64,000 nucleotides of DNA from assembly GCA_003993805.1 (NCBI GenBank), contig RSEF01000004.1, forward strand, positions 15,254,633-15,318,632, in the 5' to 3' direction. The position numbers were made by a program, and so were the translations under genes. How positions within the stretch are numbered: position 1 is the stretch's first letter; the number at the start of each line of letters is the position of its first letter. Below, piece after piece: positions 1 through 12,556 of the stretch. The notes under the pieces were generated by a model that was not told where the DNA came from, searched no databases, and was given only the letters and a program-made list of their open reading frames with translations. The DNA comes from Himantopus leucocephalus (taxonomy: Eukaryota; Chordata; Aves; Charadriiformes; Recurvirostridae).

Positions 1-963
1 CAGTTGCAGCCCTGATCCTCTATTAATGCGGAGAAAGTAATCAACCAATCAAAACCACAGTTTAATAAGCTGTATTTTACTGTATGCATCTGCTCTTTAT
101 CCTCACATCAATAACAAGATGGGATTTTCATCTGGAGAAGAAAAGGCAGCATCTGGGTGAGCCACGGCTTCTCAGGTAGCGTCGTCCAGCTGAACTGCTC
201 AGCGTGGAAGGGCTATTTATGGCAAAACCAACATGAGATCCTTTCTCCTCCAAGTATTTATCATCGTTCAGGATTCAGCTTTGCATTATCTTAGTTCTAT
301 AAATTGCTTTAGCCTTAAACTTCATTTAAAAAAAAACAAAAACAAACCACAAACCAACAAGCCACAAATGGGTAAAATAAGATAAGCTGAGATAAAACAA
401 ATGGGCTCTGCAGATGTCCTAAGAACTCCGACATACAAACTATCTCCTTCAAGGAAAACACATTCCCTTTAATATCCTGGATATGCAGATATAGCCGCAA
501 AGAAGAAAATCCATACGATCAGAATCATTTATAGTAAGTATCTTTGATGGCTACGGCAGCTTTTGAAGAAAAATGCAGACATCCTTAACAGGGCCTGATG
601 CGTACCATGCAGCACGGAGACGTTGTGTGGTGCAGACAACCCAGGACTCATTAGATCTTTTAAACAAATTTCACATCATTTCTTACAAGCAGTACAGAAA
701 CCATATCACCAATTCGCATACGAAAAAGCAATCTGAGCTTTAAAGAACACCTGAAGCTTTATACAGGCACGTTAAGAAATCGTGGATATTCAAGCTCATG
801 TATTTACATAGATGAGGTGGAGTTTGGGGTTTTTTTAAATCTTGTTTTCTTTTAGAGGGAGGATATCGGCATTTTCCTTGGCTTTCTTTTTAACGCAAAA
901 GTTAGCCTTGGTTATGCTACTTATTTCTCACCTAAATCAAGAAGATCTCTGTGCTACCACACG
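1..963. other. Unique AT-rich sequence, no gene seen
   Basis: I see no recognisable gene or repeat family in this stretch. It is AT-rich, with an A/C-rich low-complexity tract at about 327-365 made of AAAC-like words. The open frames present are short and carry no motif. The first 200 bases have the even composition and lack of repeats common in conserved intergenic DNA, but this cannot be shown without an alignment. Confidence 0.5.
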
Positions 964-1141
964 GAAACGTTCTATATCAGCATCCTCTGGCCCTACAAAA
1001 TCTATTCTACAAAGTCCCCGCAGAAAGACGAGGACTTGTCTCGGGGACANAGAAACGTTCTATATCTATCAGCATCCTCCGGCCCTACAAAATCTATTCT
1101 ACAAAGTCCCCGCGGAAAGACGAGGACTTGTCTCGGGGACA
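964..1141. repeat. Direct duplication split by a single N (probably assembly artefact)
   Basis: Two near-identical copies flank one N at 1050. Copy 1 runs 964-1049 and copy 2 runs 1051-1141. They differ by a 4-base indel (TATATCAGC against TATATCTATCAGC) and two substitutions. A duplication whose junction is exactly one N suggests two overlapping contig ends, perhaps from the two haplotypes, joined without merging. A real recent tandem duplication is possible but less likely. The open frames that span it (842-1264 and 951-1148) are products of the join. Confidence 0.85.
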
Positions 1142-4100
1142 CATTTAGGAAGGTTTGGAGCCACGGAAATGGGCGGGGGGGAGGAAGCCCTCACGTCACA
1201 TTGTCCCAATGAATTTTTTAGAGTTAGGAGCAATGAAGAGCAAGTAGGCACAAATTTCCCATAGAGAAGAACGAGATTAAAGAAATTCATATAGAGAACG
1301 GCGCACACGGGCATTGGTGGGGAGGCAGTCAGATCCACACCATGCCCCCGGGATGCAAAAACTGGGAAGTCCCTGGCCAAGCCCAGATCTGAGACACCTG
1401 AAACAAAGGGGTGAAGTTCTCCACTCATCAACACGTACTCTTTTATTTGGTGGGTGCTCGAAGCCTCCACCACGGCGTGCTGCAGAGCTAGGGACCAGGC
1501 ATTGCTGGCTTTGCATCCTCCTAACCCACGTGGAAAAATCCTCCTTTCTCCTCAGCTGGCCAAAGCAGCACGTCCCAGCACCGTGGTGGATCTGCTGGTT
1601 CGGGCATGCCGGGGAAGGAGACCACCGGGCTCCGCAGGGGCCAGTCTCCCAAGCACGGCAGCTTTGCCAGCCCTGCCAGCAAGCAGGCACGTGCCACCGG
1701 GGCCCGTCCCCAGGAGGATGGGACCTGTCCTGGTGTGGCTCAGCTAGGGATGAAGAAGGGGAGAAAGGGAGAAAGAAACTCTTCCTTCTTCTCCCACTGG
1801 CATGTGAACCCGATACAAACATCCCTTCATTAGTAACACCCTCCGAATCCCCCACAGCTGCAGTTTCGATGGGCATTTCATCTAATCCAGCAATTCTTCG
1901 CACAAAAACCAACCACCTTAGCCACACTTGGACGATTACCGATTTAGGCGGATTTCTGGTGGTGCTGAGTTAACTGACGACGCTTTGAGCAGCCAGTCAT
2001 AGTGAGCCGGCCGGCATGCCACCGGGGCACAGAGACGACCTGCCTCCGCTCCAGCTAGCGTCTCCAGTCTGATTCCAGAATTTAACAACCGGAAGAGAAC
2101 TTGCATGATGACGCCGGTACAGCCAGCAAAAAAAGACGCTCCTCCTCCTTTTTTTTTTTCCCCCCCTGGAAAATCACGAGAAACACTTTGGAAATGCTGC
2201 CTCAACTTGCATCCACCTCTCACTCTCTCTTTTATCATCATCAAGAACCTTCAAGACACAGCAGCTGCTCTCACCTCGCCAGTTTTTAGTCCTGTGCTTT
2301 TATCGCAAATGAAGTTATAAGAAAAATGGTGGGCTATTATTTCAAGGAGAAAATGATCTTCCACTGAGAACTCAACGGCTTTCCCAGCTTCCACGCTCGC
2401 GGGAAGGATCCCTTCTGGGAGCCACTGGTTGCCACAGACCCAGGAGAGCCCTGAGATCCTGGCCCGCCGCTGCTCAGGGATGAGGACCCAGGAAAAAGGT
2501 ACGGCCCGAAGCACAAAAGTTATGCAAATGAGAAAAATGAATATTTAAATAAAACATTTATTAAGAAATATATTAACTCTGCCAATCAATACCCACTTTT
2601 GTTTTCCTGTGCGCACGTTCGGAGGAGCTGCACAATAACCAGTTTCAGCTTTTGCAGGGTATATTTAGTTCTGTATTTCGAAGTGCAGCTTCCTGTAAGA
2701 TTATTTTTTTTTTTAATGAAGTGCATTTCCTTGTGCAAAGGAGAACAAATTGCTACTTAAACTTTCTTCTATTGTCTATTTGCCTGCAATTTCCACCTCA
2801 TTTACAGCCTTTTTGTGTCTGCCCTTTTGTTTAGTTTTACCTTTGACATTCTCTTAATTTCTCTTCAGAGATACCTGACACCTTTACATTAAACTCACAA
2901 TACCGTAATACAGGAGTTTTTGGAGAAAAGCTGCTCGACAGCAGCAGCTCCCAGCCAGGCTGAGAACCCTGATGTCTGCCAGGAGGTGCGGTTTTGAAAA
3001 TGGTTTCTCAGCTGCAAAGAAAATTTTGAATCGTTTTGAAAATGACTTTTCGTCTCCGAAGTTTGCAGGGAGAACACGGAGCAGCGGCACGCGCGCGGGA
3101 CCCGCCAATCCTGCCGGTTCCTTTGCAACTCCAGCACCGTTACGCTGCATAAACCGAGATCCCGGGCAACATTTACCTTCCCTTTGTGCCCATGATTTCT
3201 CAAATAAAACGGGAATAAACCACTGAGCTGTTTCAATAGCCAGGTTGGATGGAGGATTTTTGTTGTTTAATGCTGGGGAGCTTTTTAATATCTATCAGTG
3301 TAAGGAATCAAGCTTTAAAATTAATTGATAATATGATAAAGAGCTTTGGGGCAAGAAAGCCATTTAAGATGACCATCCTTTCAGGTTAGCAGAACATAAA
3401 AAAAACCATTGAGTTGCCCGATAGTGCGCTCGACAGCTTCATCGCATATTGTATTTTGTGCCCAGCTATAGATAAAGTGAAGAATTCGCTTCCCTGCTTC
3501 GGTCCTCGCTAGCAATCCAGGAAAACCAGGGGAGGAAGGCAGGGAGTTTTGAGGATGTGTGGCAGAAATCGGGACGATAAGCAGTTGCATCCCCATTCAC
3601 GTTTAAATCCAAAACTGCGGGAAGTGCAGTGGTTCGTGCCCTCTGCCAGAGGACACAGCAGGTTGTTTTGAGCAGCAGGGGTGGTACCCGGAGATGTCTG
3701 CACGCCTTGGCTGATCCCAGTCGCTAAAGCCAGGAGGAAACACGATGGTGCCTTGTGAACAGGGCTGTGCTGCTGAACCGAGCTCTTCTGAGCATCTGCC
3801 CAAGGCCAGCGTACCGTACCTGCTTCAAATGTTAATTTGTTTCTGAGCTTTTGCGTTTGTCTGAGTGCTGGGGAAAAACACGGCTTTGCCCATTCCTTCA
3901 CCCCGCCTGGAAGCCCTCCCCACTTCGGCCAGACCTGCCAGCCCGGTGGCACAGTTCAAACACAAGTTGGGCAGCAGTGGCAGCTCACGGCTGCTCCTCC
4001 TGCCCTCCCGGGGTATCCTGCAGCCGGACCAGGTTCCCAGCACAGTACACCACGCAGTGGCACCCACCCCGTGCGCTGTCACAGCAAAGAAGGATGACTA

Positions 4101-4594
4101 TGAACCATGGCTGCTCAAGCTCCAAGGTTGTGCAAAGACATTCCCATGCCTCCGCAGCTCCCTCCTACCAGTTGTTTCTTAAAGTGACCTTAGTGCCACG
4201 CGGCTGGGCATGTCCAGGGCAGCCTGCTGCCCAGCTCCCCGCTGATATTTGGGGAGTAGGACCTCTACAACCATCCAAGGGTCTCGATCTTCCACAGAGC
4301 TGTCAAAATTGACAGGACTCAGCCCATCGCTAATGCTGAGTGGGCCCACGGCAGTGGGGATGCAACCCTAGCCCAGCAGCAATCCCACCAGCAGAGACCC
4401 CCGCACGGCTGTCCCCATCTCAGCCAAGTCCCCTCATCACCAGTGACCTAAATCCCACCGTCTCCCGCAGCCCCCAGCCCCCATGCCTCCTGCAGCCCGG
4501 CCGCTCCACGGCAGGGGTGGGAGATGACCCATCTGAGCAGGTTCTGCTCAGCTTCCAGGCTGTGCTTCTCATCCCTTCCCCAGGGCTCCTCCCG
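1142..4594. other. Unique sequence, no gene recognised
   Basis: This 3.4 kb stretch holds no recognised gene or transposon. GC-rich patches (about 1560-1750 and 3900-4560) carry long open frames on both strands, up to 219 codons at 1314-1973 on the + strand and 216 on the opposite strand over the same DNA. Overlapping open frames on both strands, low-complexity Pro/Ser/Arg-rich translations and no domain argue that these are chance. A short poly-T tract lies at about 2149-2159 and a small CGCG-containing cluster at about 3080-3110. Confidence 0.5.
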
Positions 4595-4769
4595 GTTTGC
4601 CCAGAGAAGCTGTGGCTGCCCCATCCCTGGAGGTGTTCAAGGCCAGGTTGGACGGGGCTTGGAGCAACCTGGGCTGGTGGGAGGTGTCCCTGCCCATGGC
4701 ACGGGGGCAGAACTAGATGATCTTTAAGGTCCCTTCCAACCCAAACCATTCAATGATTCTATGATTCTA
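4595..4769 (+). mobile_element. CR1 LINE, 3' terminal fragment
   Basis: This is the 3' untranslated end of a chicken-repeat-1 (CR1) non-LTR retrotransposon, the main interspersed repeat of birds. The order is diagnostic: GCCCAGAGAAGCTGTGGCTG, then CCATCCCTGGAGGTGTTCAA, GGCCAGGTTGGACGGGGCTT, the GGTCCCTTCCAACCCAAACC box and a terminal repeat of ATTCTATGATTCT type. The element is 5'-truncated at about 4595, as most CR1 copies are, because reverse transcription starts at the 3' end and stops early. No protein-coding part remains. The sequence stays close to the other young copies in this window, so the insertion is fairly recent on the scale of the family. Confidence 0.95.
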
Positions 4770-7059
4770 GGATGCAGCCCCCATCTACAGCTCCCCGTCA
4801 TCCTCCCCGGGGCCGGTCAGGCGCTGGCACACCAAACTTAGCAGAGCCAAAGCGTTTTGCTGCATCTTGGTCCTTTTCATTTTCAGTTTCCTTTCAAAGA
4901 GTGTTCCAGTTCAGTATCTGCTGATAACAATAGATGAGTTACATTATATTGCGGTTACAGAAATAACGAGAGCCTCCTCCACCTCACCGTCTTTCAGAGA
5001 CCATTGATGCTGGAGCGATACTTCACTTGCACACCGGGAAGAGGGCACACTCTAAACGGTTATTTTGAAAGGCATTAAGCCCATCACCCCAATCCTCAGT
5101 GGATCAGACACTCCGCTTTTGCTAATGCTTCCATTTTGTTTGCAGAATAAAGTGAAACAGGTTTTCCCCTAGATGTTTGTGTGCTCGCTCTCGCTCTCCA
5201 AGCACTCCTTTACTCCCGCTTTCTCCCCTCCTGATCTAAAACCACACCAGCTGTTCGGTTTTGCTCCCCAGGCAGGACAATCTGCCCATTTTCCTTTGCC
5301 TTTAATAAGAAAAAAGGAAACGGGTGGAGGGAAACAAAAAAAAACACCACATCACACCCCAAACCCCAAATTAGTCAGAAATTGGCATCTCTATCAAACA
5401 CACTGTCATGACAGCAACAAAAAAAACCAAAACCAACAAAAAGGCTCTTGGCTGTAAAAACGTGCATTTCCCAGAATTTCCGCCGGCTCCCGGGGCTGCA
5501 GGACTCACCTGCTCCCAACACGCCGGAGCCAGGATAAAGCCCCCTGCGCTGTCGGCACCGCGCGTTTCCTCCTGGAAACACCACCAGCGGGACGGCAGAG
5601 CGCCGGGTCGGAAATTCTGAGAGCGCCGAGATTTGATTTTCATCTACTTTGTTAAATTTCTGCTAATTGCTTTTAACGTACTTCCTCCGCCGGAGTCTTT
5701 ATAGCTTAATTCCTCATGGGCATTCATTCTGGAGTTTTACTAAGTACAGAAGGAAAATGAACTCCATGCCAGTGATGCAATCGCTAATGGCCTTGGTAAC
5801 GAACGCGTGCAGGGGGTTTGGGGGGGGTTTGGTGTTGGTTTTTTTTTTGCCACCGACTGCCTTCATCGAATTTTGTAAGCTGATGAAAACCAAGCGAAAG
5901 AAGCTGCAGTCCCACAAACACTACGAAGCAGTGAGGCTGGATGTGATGTAATGCAGTCCAGTATTTTATAATTAGCACATTAGAAAGTACAGTGCAAAGG
6001 CACCGAACTGAAATACCTGAGCTTAAGTCTTGATAAAATACACCGCTAACATCCTGGCTTAGACTAAGAGAAGTTGTCACCACAAACTAAGAAACTTGAG
6101 ATCATTTTCAGTCGTCAGCAAGCTCCAGCTAGCAGGAGTTAAGGCATTTATACCCTTCTACTCTCAAACAACATGGATGTAAGATCTATAACTCCCAAGC
6201 AATATTATGCATAGAGCATACTTTTCATCATTACACATTAATAGATTTGGGAGTGAAAGTTGGAGGGGTGGTGTTACATGTCAAAATTAATTATAATGCC
6301 AATAAGCTGAAATTCAACAGGGAAGATCAGGTTGACTAAATTATTGTGTTGAGTTATCAGCACTGAAAAATCAACTGAAAGAGGCGGTAGCCTTTTGCTG
6401 CAAATCCAAAGGTGGATTGAAAAATAATGAGAAGCAAAAAAAAAAATAAATCCCAGACCAATCCATTGCAGAGGATTTTAAGTGACTAAGGACAGTTCCA
6501 AGTTAGCCTGAATTTATCTAGGATATAATTTTGCAATCCAGCTGTTAGAGACTTCAATTGGATCTTATCTTTTCATCACGGGCTTACTAAAATTCAGGAC
6601 CAGTGGCCACAAGCTATGTCAATTCAGGTAAATCAGGCTCTTTGCTTCCTTTGTAATGTAAAGCCGTAGAGGAAACTGAAGCTCCATTTCTGTAAGACTT
6701 CCTCAATGTCTTCCCAGATCAGGCACCTCCAGCATCCGTAAAGCCAATGAAACGGATTCCATAAATTCCACCTGTGCTGAAAATGTGCTAGTTGGCAACT
6801 TCAGAAGAATACCATGATTAACATAACATTTCTAAACCAAAACCAGAACAAAAAAAAACCCCGAAACAACCCGCCCATCCAAAAACCCTACAAGCAGGGG
6901 AAAAAAAACCCCAAACCCTACACACGTACGCATTTAATATGTCTTCATCAGAGCTGGGGGACTAAGAAGAATAAGACTGCGAACAAGGATGAGGACAAAC
7001 AAGCAAGTACCACACGGATGTTTAATTCCTACAGAGTCAATTAAATGTTAACAATAAAA
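4770..7059. other. Unique sequence with A/C-rich low-complexity tracts
   Basis: No gene is recognised. A/C-rich low-complexity tracts occur at about 5330-5445 and 6835-6925, and a G/T-rich tract at about 5813-5850 (runs of G8 and T9). Sequence from about 6240 onward may include further decayed LINE material, since a clear LINE begins just downstream, but I could not match it to a specific part of an element. Confidence 0.45.
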
Positions 7060-8830
7060 TACAGTATGAGTTAATGCTAGACAAAAGGATTAAGGAAGTA
7101 GGGAGGACTTATTTATAAACATACAAATGAAAACCCGGTTAAGAAGAAGTAGGGGAATTAATAAAAGATAAAAAGAATGATTCAAATATGGCTAAGAAAG
7201 GGAATTCCTTTATTAAATTTGTCTTCAAAAGTAAATTAAGAAAAGATGCCTGCGCTATCAGAGAGTGATGGCGAGTTTATAAAAATAGCTACCACCGAAG
7301 GAGAGAAAAAGGGAGTATCTGGAAAATGCAGACATGTGCCAAACCACTCAATCTGTGCAATTAACCAAAGAAATCGAGTGTTGTTATTTGTGAAGAATTA
7401 TTTTTTTAAAAGGGAAATTTAGCAAATTCCTTCAAAACATAAGTCTAATACCTAATTCTGGAAATTACTTAAACGGATGGATGCAATTAACTTCTATTCC
7501 TAGCAAAAGAACGGAAAAAGCATTAAGGAAAAACTATGCGTCGCAGATAGCGGCTCAGCAAGCTGCAAGAAGTACAGATTTGCAGAGAACACCTCTTGTT
7601 ATGCACAGTTGGTTTGTTAGCACAAATTATTTATTTAATGACAAGAAGAAAGGAAACGCCACATGGATTAGGGTAGCATTTTCAAGAGTCGGTCCCGAAA
7701 TTAAAAGCAATAGTCCTGCAAAAAGCTGAGCAGCCTCACTTCTCCCTGCTTTAGAAGGGATCGGGATTTGGCACCTGGAAGACTCGAAGCCAACTGAAAA
7801 CACTTTTTTTGCCCCCAGGGCCAGACCCAAAGCTTACCGACAGCCACCCTGCCCGCGGACTCCGCTCCATGAGACACAAATTAGACGCCAAATAGCTTCA
7901 CATCGATTCCAACCTCGGTGTATCCATACATCTAGAAGCCGATTAAAGACTCGCAAAACAAAAAAGTTGGAGGAAACTGCCAAGGTGTCACATGGATCTG
8001 TGTCTGATTTAACCTGAACAGCTTCATTAACAATCTGGAAGAGGAAAGACTACGGTTTATTAAATTTCACCCACTATGCACTGAAATGCATTGCAGGACT
8101 TGACAGGAAAAATAAATACAAGCAAAGAAAGTATAGCTTTGATTGATTGGGACACCTTAAATTAAGAAAGGCGCTCATCTTCTCTCAGGACCACCTTGTC
8201 AACATCATTCAAAGAAGAAATTTCCCTGTCCTCTTCAGGAGGCCCTCCCAAACCTGCCAGCTCTGAAAGAAGACGGAAAAATCATACGAAGATTTTTCTG
8301 TTTGGAAAAAATAAAACTGCTGCTGAAAAGATGTATCGCCCAAAACCCAGCCATGCTCTGAGAAGGAGACGTTGGGAACGCATCCATCCAAACAGGGACC
8401 GGAAAGGCAGAGGGCAGGCAGCTCGAGATGAAACTGCAGAAGGATGCGGCAGCTAAAAAGACAGTTTCGTTTCAGAGACGGAAAACACAGAAACACGTTA
8501 TCACATAGCAGGATGTTCCAGTCTCCTCTCTCTACAGATGTAATTAATCCATAAATGGAATAATGTATTCACTTCTGGACACTTCATTACCAGAAAGACA
8601 TTGACAAATTGAACAGAGTACAAAGAAAACAACAAAAATGTTTAAGGGTTTGAAGGGAAAAATTTCTAAGGAAAGATCAAAAAATTTGACTACGTCCAGC
8701 TCGAAGCAAGAGCACAGCTTAGGAGGACAAGATATAGATCTATATGTGTTTCAAAGGTGTAAACATCAAGCAGAAAAAACAGCGTGGGGGGCTATTAGGA
8801 GGAAAAATGGAATGAAAATACTAAAAAAGA
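7060..8830 (+). mobile_element. Ancient, decayed CR1/L3-type LINE (ORF2 to 3' part)
   Basis: Several landmarks of the CR1/L3 clade occur in the correct order on the + strand, although no single frame stays open. Around 7198-7250 a GGGAATTCCTTTATTAAATT-like segment matches the region before the reverse transcriptase that reads roughly as 'nSKsFyKyInsK'. Around 7460-7520 the frame gives NYLNGWMQLTSIPSK, a degraded form of the NYRPVSLTSIPGK block that opens the RT domain. Around 8010-8040 the bases correspond to the FNIFINDL block of the RT thumb region. At 8575-8650 the GACAAATTGAACAGAGTACA and ACAACAAAAATGTTTAAGGG words match the conserved distal segment, and a GGAGGACAAGATAT-type segment follows at 8720. 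Gaps between landmarks are shorter than in an intact element, so deletions have occurred. The copy is much older than the other CR1 ends here. Family assignment within CR1/L3 is an inference from memory of consensus sequences. Confidence 0.7.
7481..7729 (+). pseudogene. Reverse-transcriptase remnant inside the old LINE
   Basis: This 82-codon open frame is the best-preserved coding piece of the decayed LINE. Its first residues, QLTSIPSK, correspond to the conserved block just after the NYRP motif of CR1-clade reverse transcriptases, which normally reads VSLTSIPGK. The following EKALRK fits the usual EKIIKK-like helix. The second half (HSWFVSTNYLFNDKK) aligns loosely with the HGFxxGKSCLTNLxxFxD segment, where the catalytic context should begin, but its key residues are lost. 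It cannot encode an active enzyme. The start Met is incidental. Confidence 0.55.
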
Positions 8831-9099
8831 AAACTTAAGAGGAAAATCTTCTTGCCCTATTAGGATGCACAGTTGATCTCGAGGGACGCCAGTAAACGTG
8901 CCAGTGCAAGAGAACCAGACTAGACCGGACAAATTCGTAATAAATACACAGCTCGGATAATCGCACACCGCCCAGGAGTGGGGTTGGGAACTTCTATTTC
9001 TGATTGCTGACATCTGCTTCTCCTCTTGTTTTATAAACCGATACAAAATCCATTCCCGGACTTTCACGTAAGTACCTTATAAGGATCTGGACCAATTTT

Positions 9100-9120
9100 A
9101 AAAAAAAAAAAAAAAAAANA
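9100..9120. other. Poly-A run with assembly gap (one N)
   Basis: A run of about 19 A is interrupted by a single N at 9119. The true homopolymer length is unknown. It may be the tail of an unrecognised retro-element, but no element end is visible next to it. Confidence 0.9.
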
Positions 9121-12100
9121 ATCTCGTCCTCACATGGTCTCCCCACACTGCAGTGGGTCTCTAATGGTAACGAACGCTGCAAAGGCAGCCAAAAGGGGGA
9201 AAAAAACCCCATGTTAGGCTACGTGCATGGAGAGGTAATGAAAGTTGATGCGTTTCAGCCATTTATCACCGTGTCTAACTGATGCTGCTCTAAATAACCT
9301 GAACGGCTCTCACACCTCCCTGCCACTGCCACGAACCTTTCTCAAGCACACACTGTCTTCAAGTCAATCCGAGTTTGCCCAAGGAGATGCCGCCGGGTCA
9401 GGTTAAGCCTCTGCATCAGGAAACGTTCAATACCAACACACCACTCCTCTTCGACTCCCCACACAGTATCCCAACTAACTACCGTCAGCGTTATATTGAA
9501 AGAAGATAATTAAAAAATGACATTAAGCCAGATGCAAGCCTACAGCATCTTTTAATGACTGCTGTCATTAAAGTCAGACCGACATTCGGTAGCTGTGCCC
9601 CATCTCACAGGTTGTTAACTGAAGGACTAAACCATGGAATTTCCTTTAAAGAAGAGTCTTTCAGAGTGGCGAACAGGGAAACAACCAAAACAGAACAAAA
9701 CACCCAACTTGATAGGAAGCCCCACACCAAGAAAGCCCACTGTCAGCCTCCCCTCTCTGCTCCAGCAGCAATTCCCGTTGAGGCAATACCTTTCCAGCAG
9801 CAAACTGCACTGCCAGGCTGTCCTCGGAGCGCGTTTCTGCAGTCAAGAGCAGTGAGAACATGAGATGTGTTTCTCCTTCCTAAAGGATGGCAGACACAAC
9901 TTCCTCATCCAGCCTGCCGTCCTGGTTTGAGGTAAAACAGGACCAATTTTGTTCAGTAACCTGCAAACCTGAGAAGTGGAGTCCCAGACCGAGCCGAGCC
10001 CCAGAGAGGCGTGGAGCCCACGGTCCCCAACGCCCGGTCCCACACCATAACACACCCCGGTATTTCTCTCTAAGCTCTTTCCCTTTTTTATATTCCTAGG
10101 AACTTCAATAAAAGGTTAAATTGTGAAAGAAGAAAAATCTGCAAGACGGGTCATCTAATGGCTCTCTCCCGGCTATCAGCAGTGTTTAGAGCTTATTGAT
10201 GTGCTTCAGGCTGGGTCAAGCGCGGGTTGGGCGGCCTGTCTCTCTCCCTTTCTCCAAAGAGGCTGCAGGAGAGCGCGGGGAAGGCGCTGCAGCGGCTGGC
10301 AGGGTGTGCTGCCCAGGCACTGCCTCATTACCATGACAAAGGCAGGTTTGAACATCCTTCAGCAAACGTGATGGCTCCCTTCTAGCATCCGACTGCAAAT
10401 CTGGCAATGAGCATCTCCAGCTCCCGATATCCTATTTACTCAGGCAGGGGAATAGGATCAAATACATTTTAGGTCCTTCTGAGGTTTTCCATGGAACTGT
10501 CTTTTTATCTATAGGATTTCTCCCAGCCTCGCGCCACTGCATTAGTCCTGCGTCCACCTTCAGCAGCTTCAATGCCGCAGTCCCTCTGGTAGTTCACAAT
10601 AAGGACATGAACTTTTTAATCAATTCTTCCCTCCCAAAAACACTACAAGGAGGGATGGCAAGCTTTTACAATGTGAAAATGTCAATGTTTGTTGCTTGCA
10701 GAGGCCAGATTTACAGCGAGCCTGTGCCAAGCAGCTTGTTTCACACCTTCAAATTTAAGGGGAACAGTGTTCTCCTCTGGAAAACGCGGCCCAGAAGCTG
10801 CAATAAAGCAGACACAGATATGTCAATCACCACGGATGCAAAGCCGTGAAAGCTTCCCGGAGGAAAGCATTTAGTACCCGATGCAGAACGGTCAACCGAA
10901 AACCCTACCTCGCTGCTCCCTCCAGCACGCCTGTCTGGAGGACTGCCCCATACCGCAAAGAGTATCACTGGAAACTCAATAGACACAGGAGAGAGAACAG
11001 TGCAACAAAGAAGAAAATCCTCGTGAAAATGAACAGGATTTTGGTAGCTATATTGTGATTTGCAGCCAAAACCATAGAAATTCTACTAAAGCATCCCCCA
11101 ACGTAAAGACAGAGCCAGCAAGAAGCAAGTGCCGTGGTCGGCAGGAAAACCCAGGGAGCCTTCAGAAGGTATATTCCTCCATTAATCCTTCGGCTAATGT
11201 GAACTTAATGCTGAGAGGAGAATAGATCGGTATTACTTTTGCTGGGAAGGTGACACCACGTGAGATGATCACGCTTAAGAGGTTGCTATCCTGAGCGTAA
11301 GGGGTTTCGCGGGTTAGACGAGCCCGGTTAAACTGCATCAGCCTCTGCAGCCAACACCACGCGGGAAAGCCATGCAATTAGCACTGCAGCTCCCTGAGTT
11401 TTCCTCCAGCCCTAAAGTCCAGGCAGGTTCTTTCAGCTGAGCTAATTTGGAAGAACCTCCAGCACAATGCCTTCAGACCTCCAGATCCGTAACTTCACCA
11501 GACGGGGCTTTAGCACGCTCCAGGAAAGCAAAGAGGAACACATCCCGCTCACTCTCTTTTCCGCAAGGTGTTCTGCCCCACCGTGCCTTTTGCTACCATG
11601 CGCATGTCAAATTAGTCTCTCTACAAAGGCTCCAGTTTTCTCCCATGTTGCACGCAGAATGAAGTTCAAGGGTGATGGGAACCCAAAGCATTATTCCCCT
11701 GTTTGCCCAGGCACAGCTCACAAACTGGGCCCCCGGCGCTCTCTGGGGCTATATCTGCTGTTGATGGTAGGGTACAGTCCTGCCCTTGCTGCTGAGACGC
11801 CACCTCCTTACTCCAGAGGCATCTCTGCAGCGACGTCCAGAAGTACTTCAGAAGGTCCCGTGGCCTCCAGAGACCGATGTCCCATCGTAAAGGTTACACC
11901 TGAGATATTACTGAGCTGAAAAAGGCATCTCACCGTTACACAGCATATACATGCTTCTTTCCAGCATTGTTTCATGATACTACAAGACCCTCCACCTCCA
12001 TAAGGGAGGATTTTGCCGGGGGTTTTTGTGACCAGACGTGGTATCTCCGCTGCGCCTTCAGTGCAGGGATCCGCAGAGGGGACAGGCGTCCCTGGCTGAT

Positions 12101-12517
12101 GCTCCCCGAGTCGCGCTGCGGATGGTACCCGCTTCTCACGCTCAGACGAGGGATGACACCACGTACACCGCCAGCAAGCCCTTGTCTCCCGAGGCTGGCT
12201 CCTCACCCACAGACAGGCTCGTGCCTCCGTGCAAACACGGCCTACATCTTGACAACAAGTACGACAAACCTACCCCAGCTGCTAACAAGATTCTTTCCGC
12301 TTTTATTTCATTTTTTTCTAAATGTTCTGCGCGGCAGAACCACATTTCTCTGTACAAATTGTAGGTGCTAGAAAACAAGATGTTGAAACGACTTGGATTA
12401 CACTGAGAGAATACCCTACTGCGTCCTTAGGGAAAGGAGAGAGGAGAGAAAACACGTTTTTTTAAAAAAATGAACTGGCTCCTATGTAAACCTACTTACA
12501 CTGGGGGCAAATTTTTT

Positions 12518-12556
12518 AAAAAAACAAAACAAAACAAAACCAAACCAAACAACAAC
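12518..12556. repeat. AAAAC-type simple repeat
   Basis: The sequence is a run of A-rich pentamers (AAAAC, then CAAAC variants). It is low complexity and is not attached to a visible element. Confidence 0.8.

Noticed and set aside
842..1264. 140-codon frame with an internal repeat
   Set aside because: It reads through the N at 1050 and both copies of the duplication; the repeat in the protein is an assembly product.
1277..1973. Open frames of 219 (+) and 216 (-) codons over the same GC-rich DNA
   Set aside because: Both strands are open at once, translations are Pro/Ser/Arg-rich and low in information, and there is no domain or splice context. Expected by chance where stop codons are depleted by GC content.
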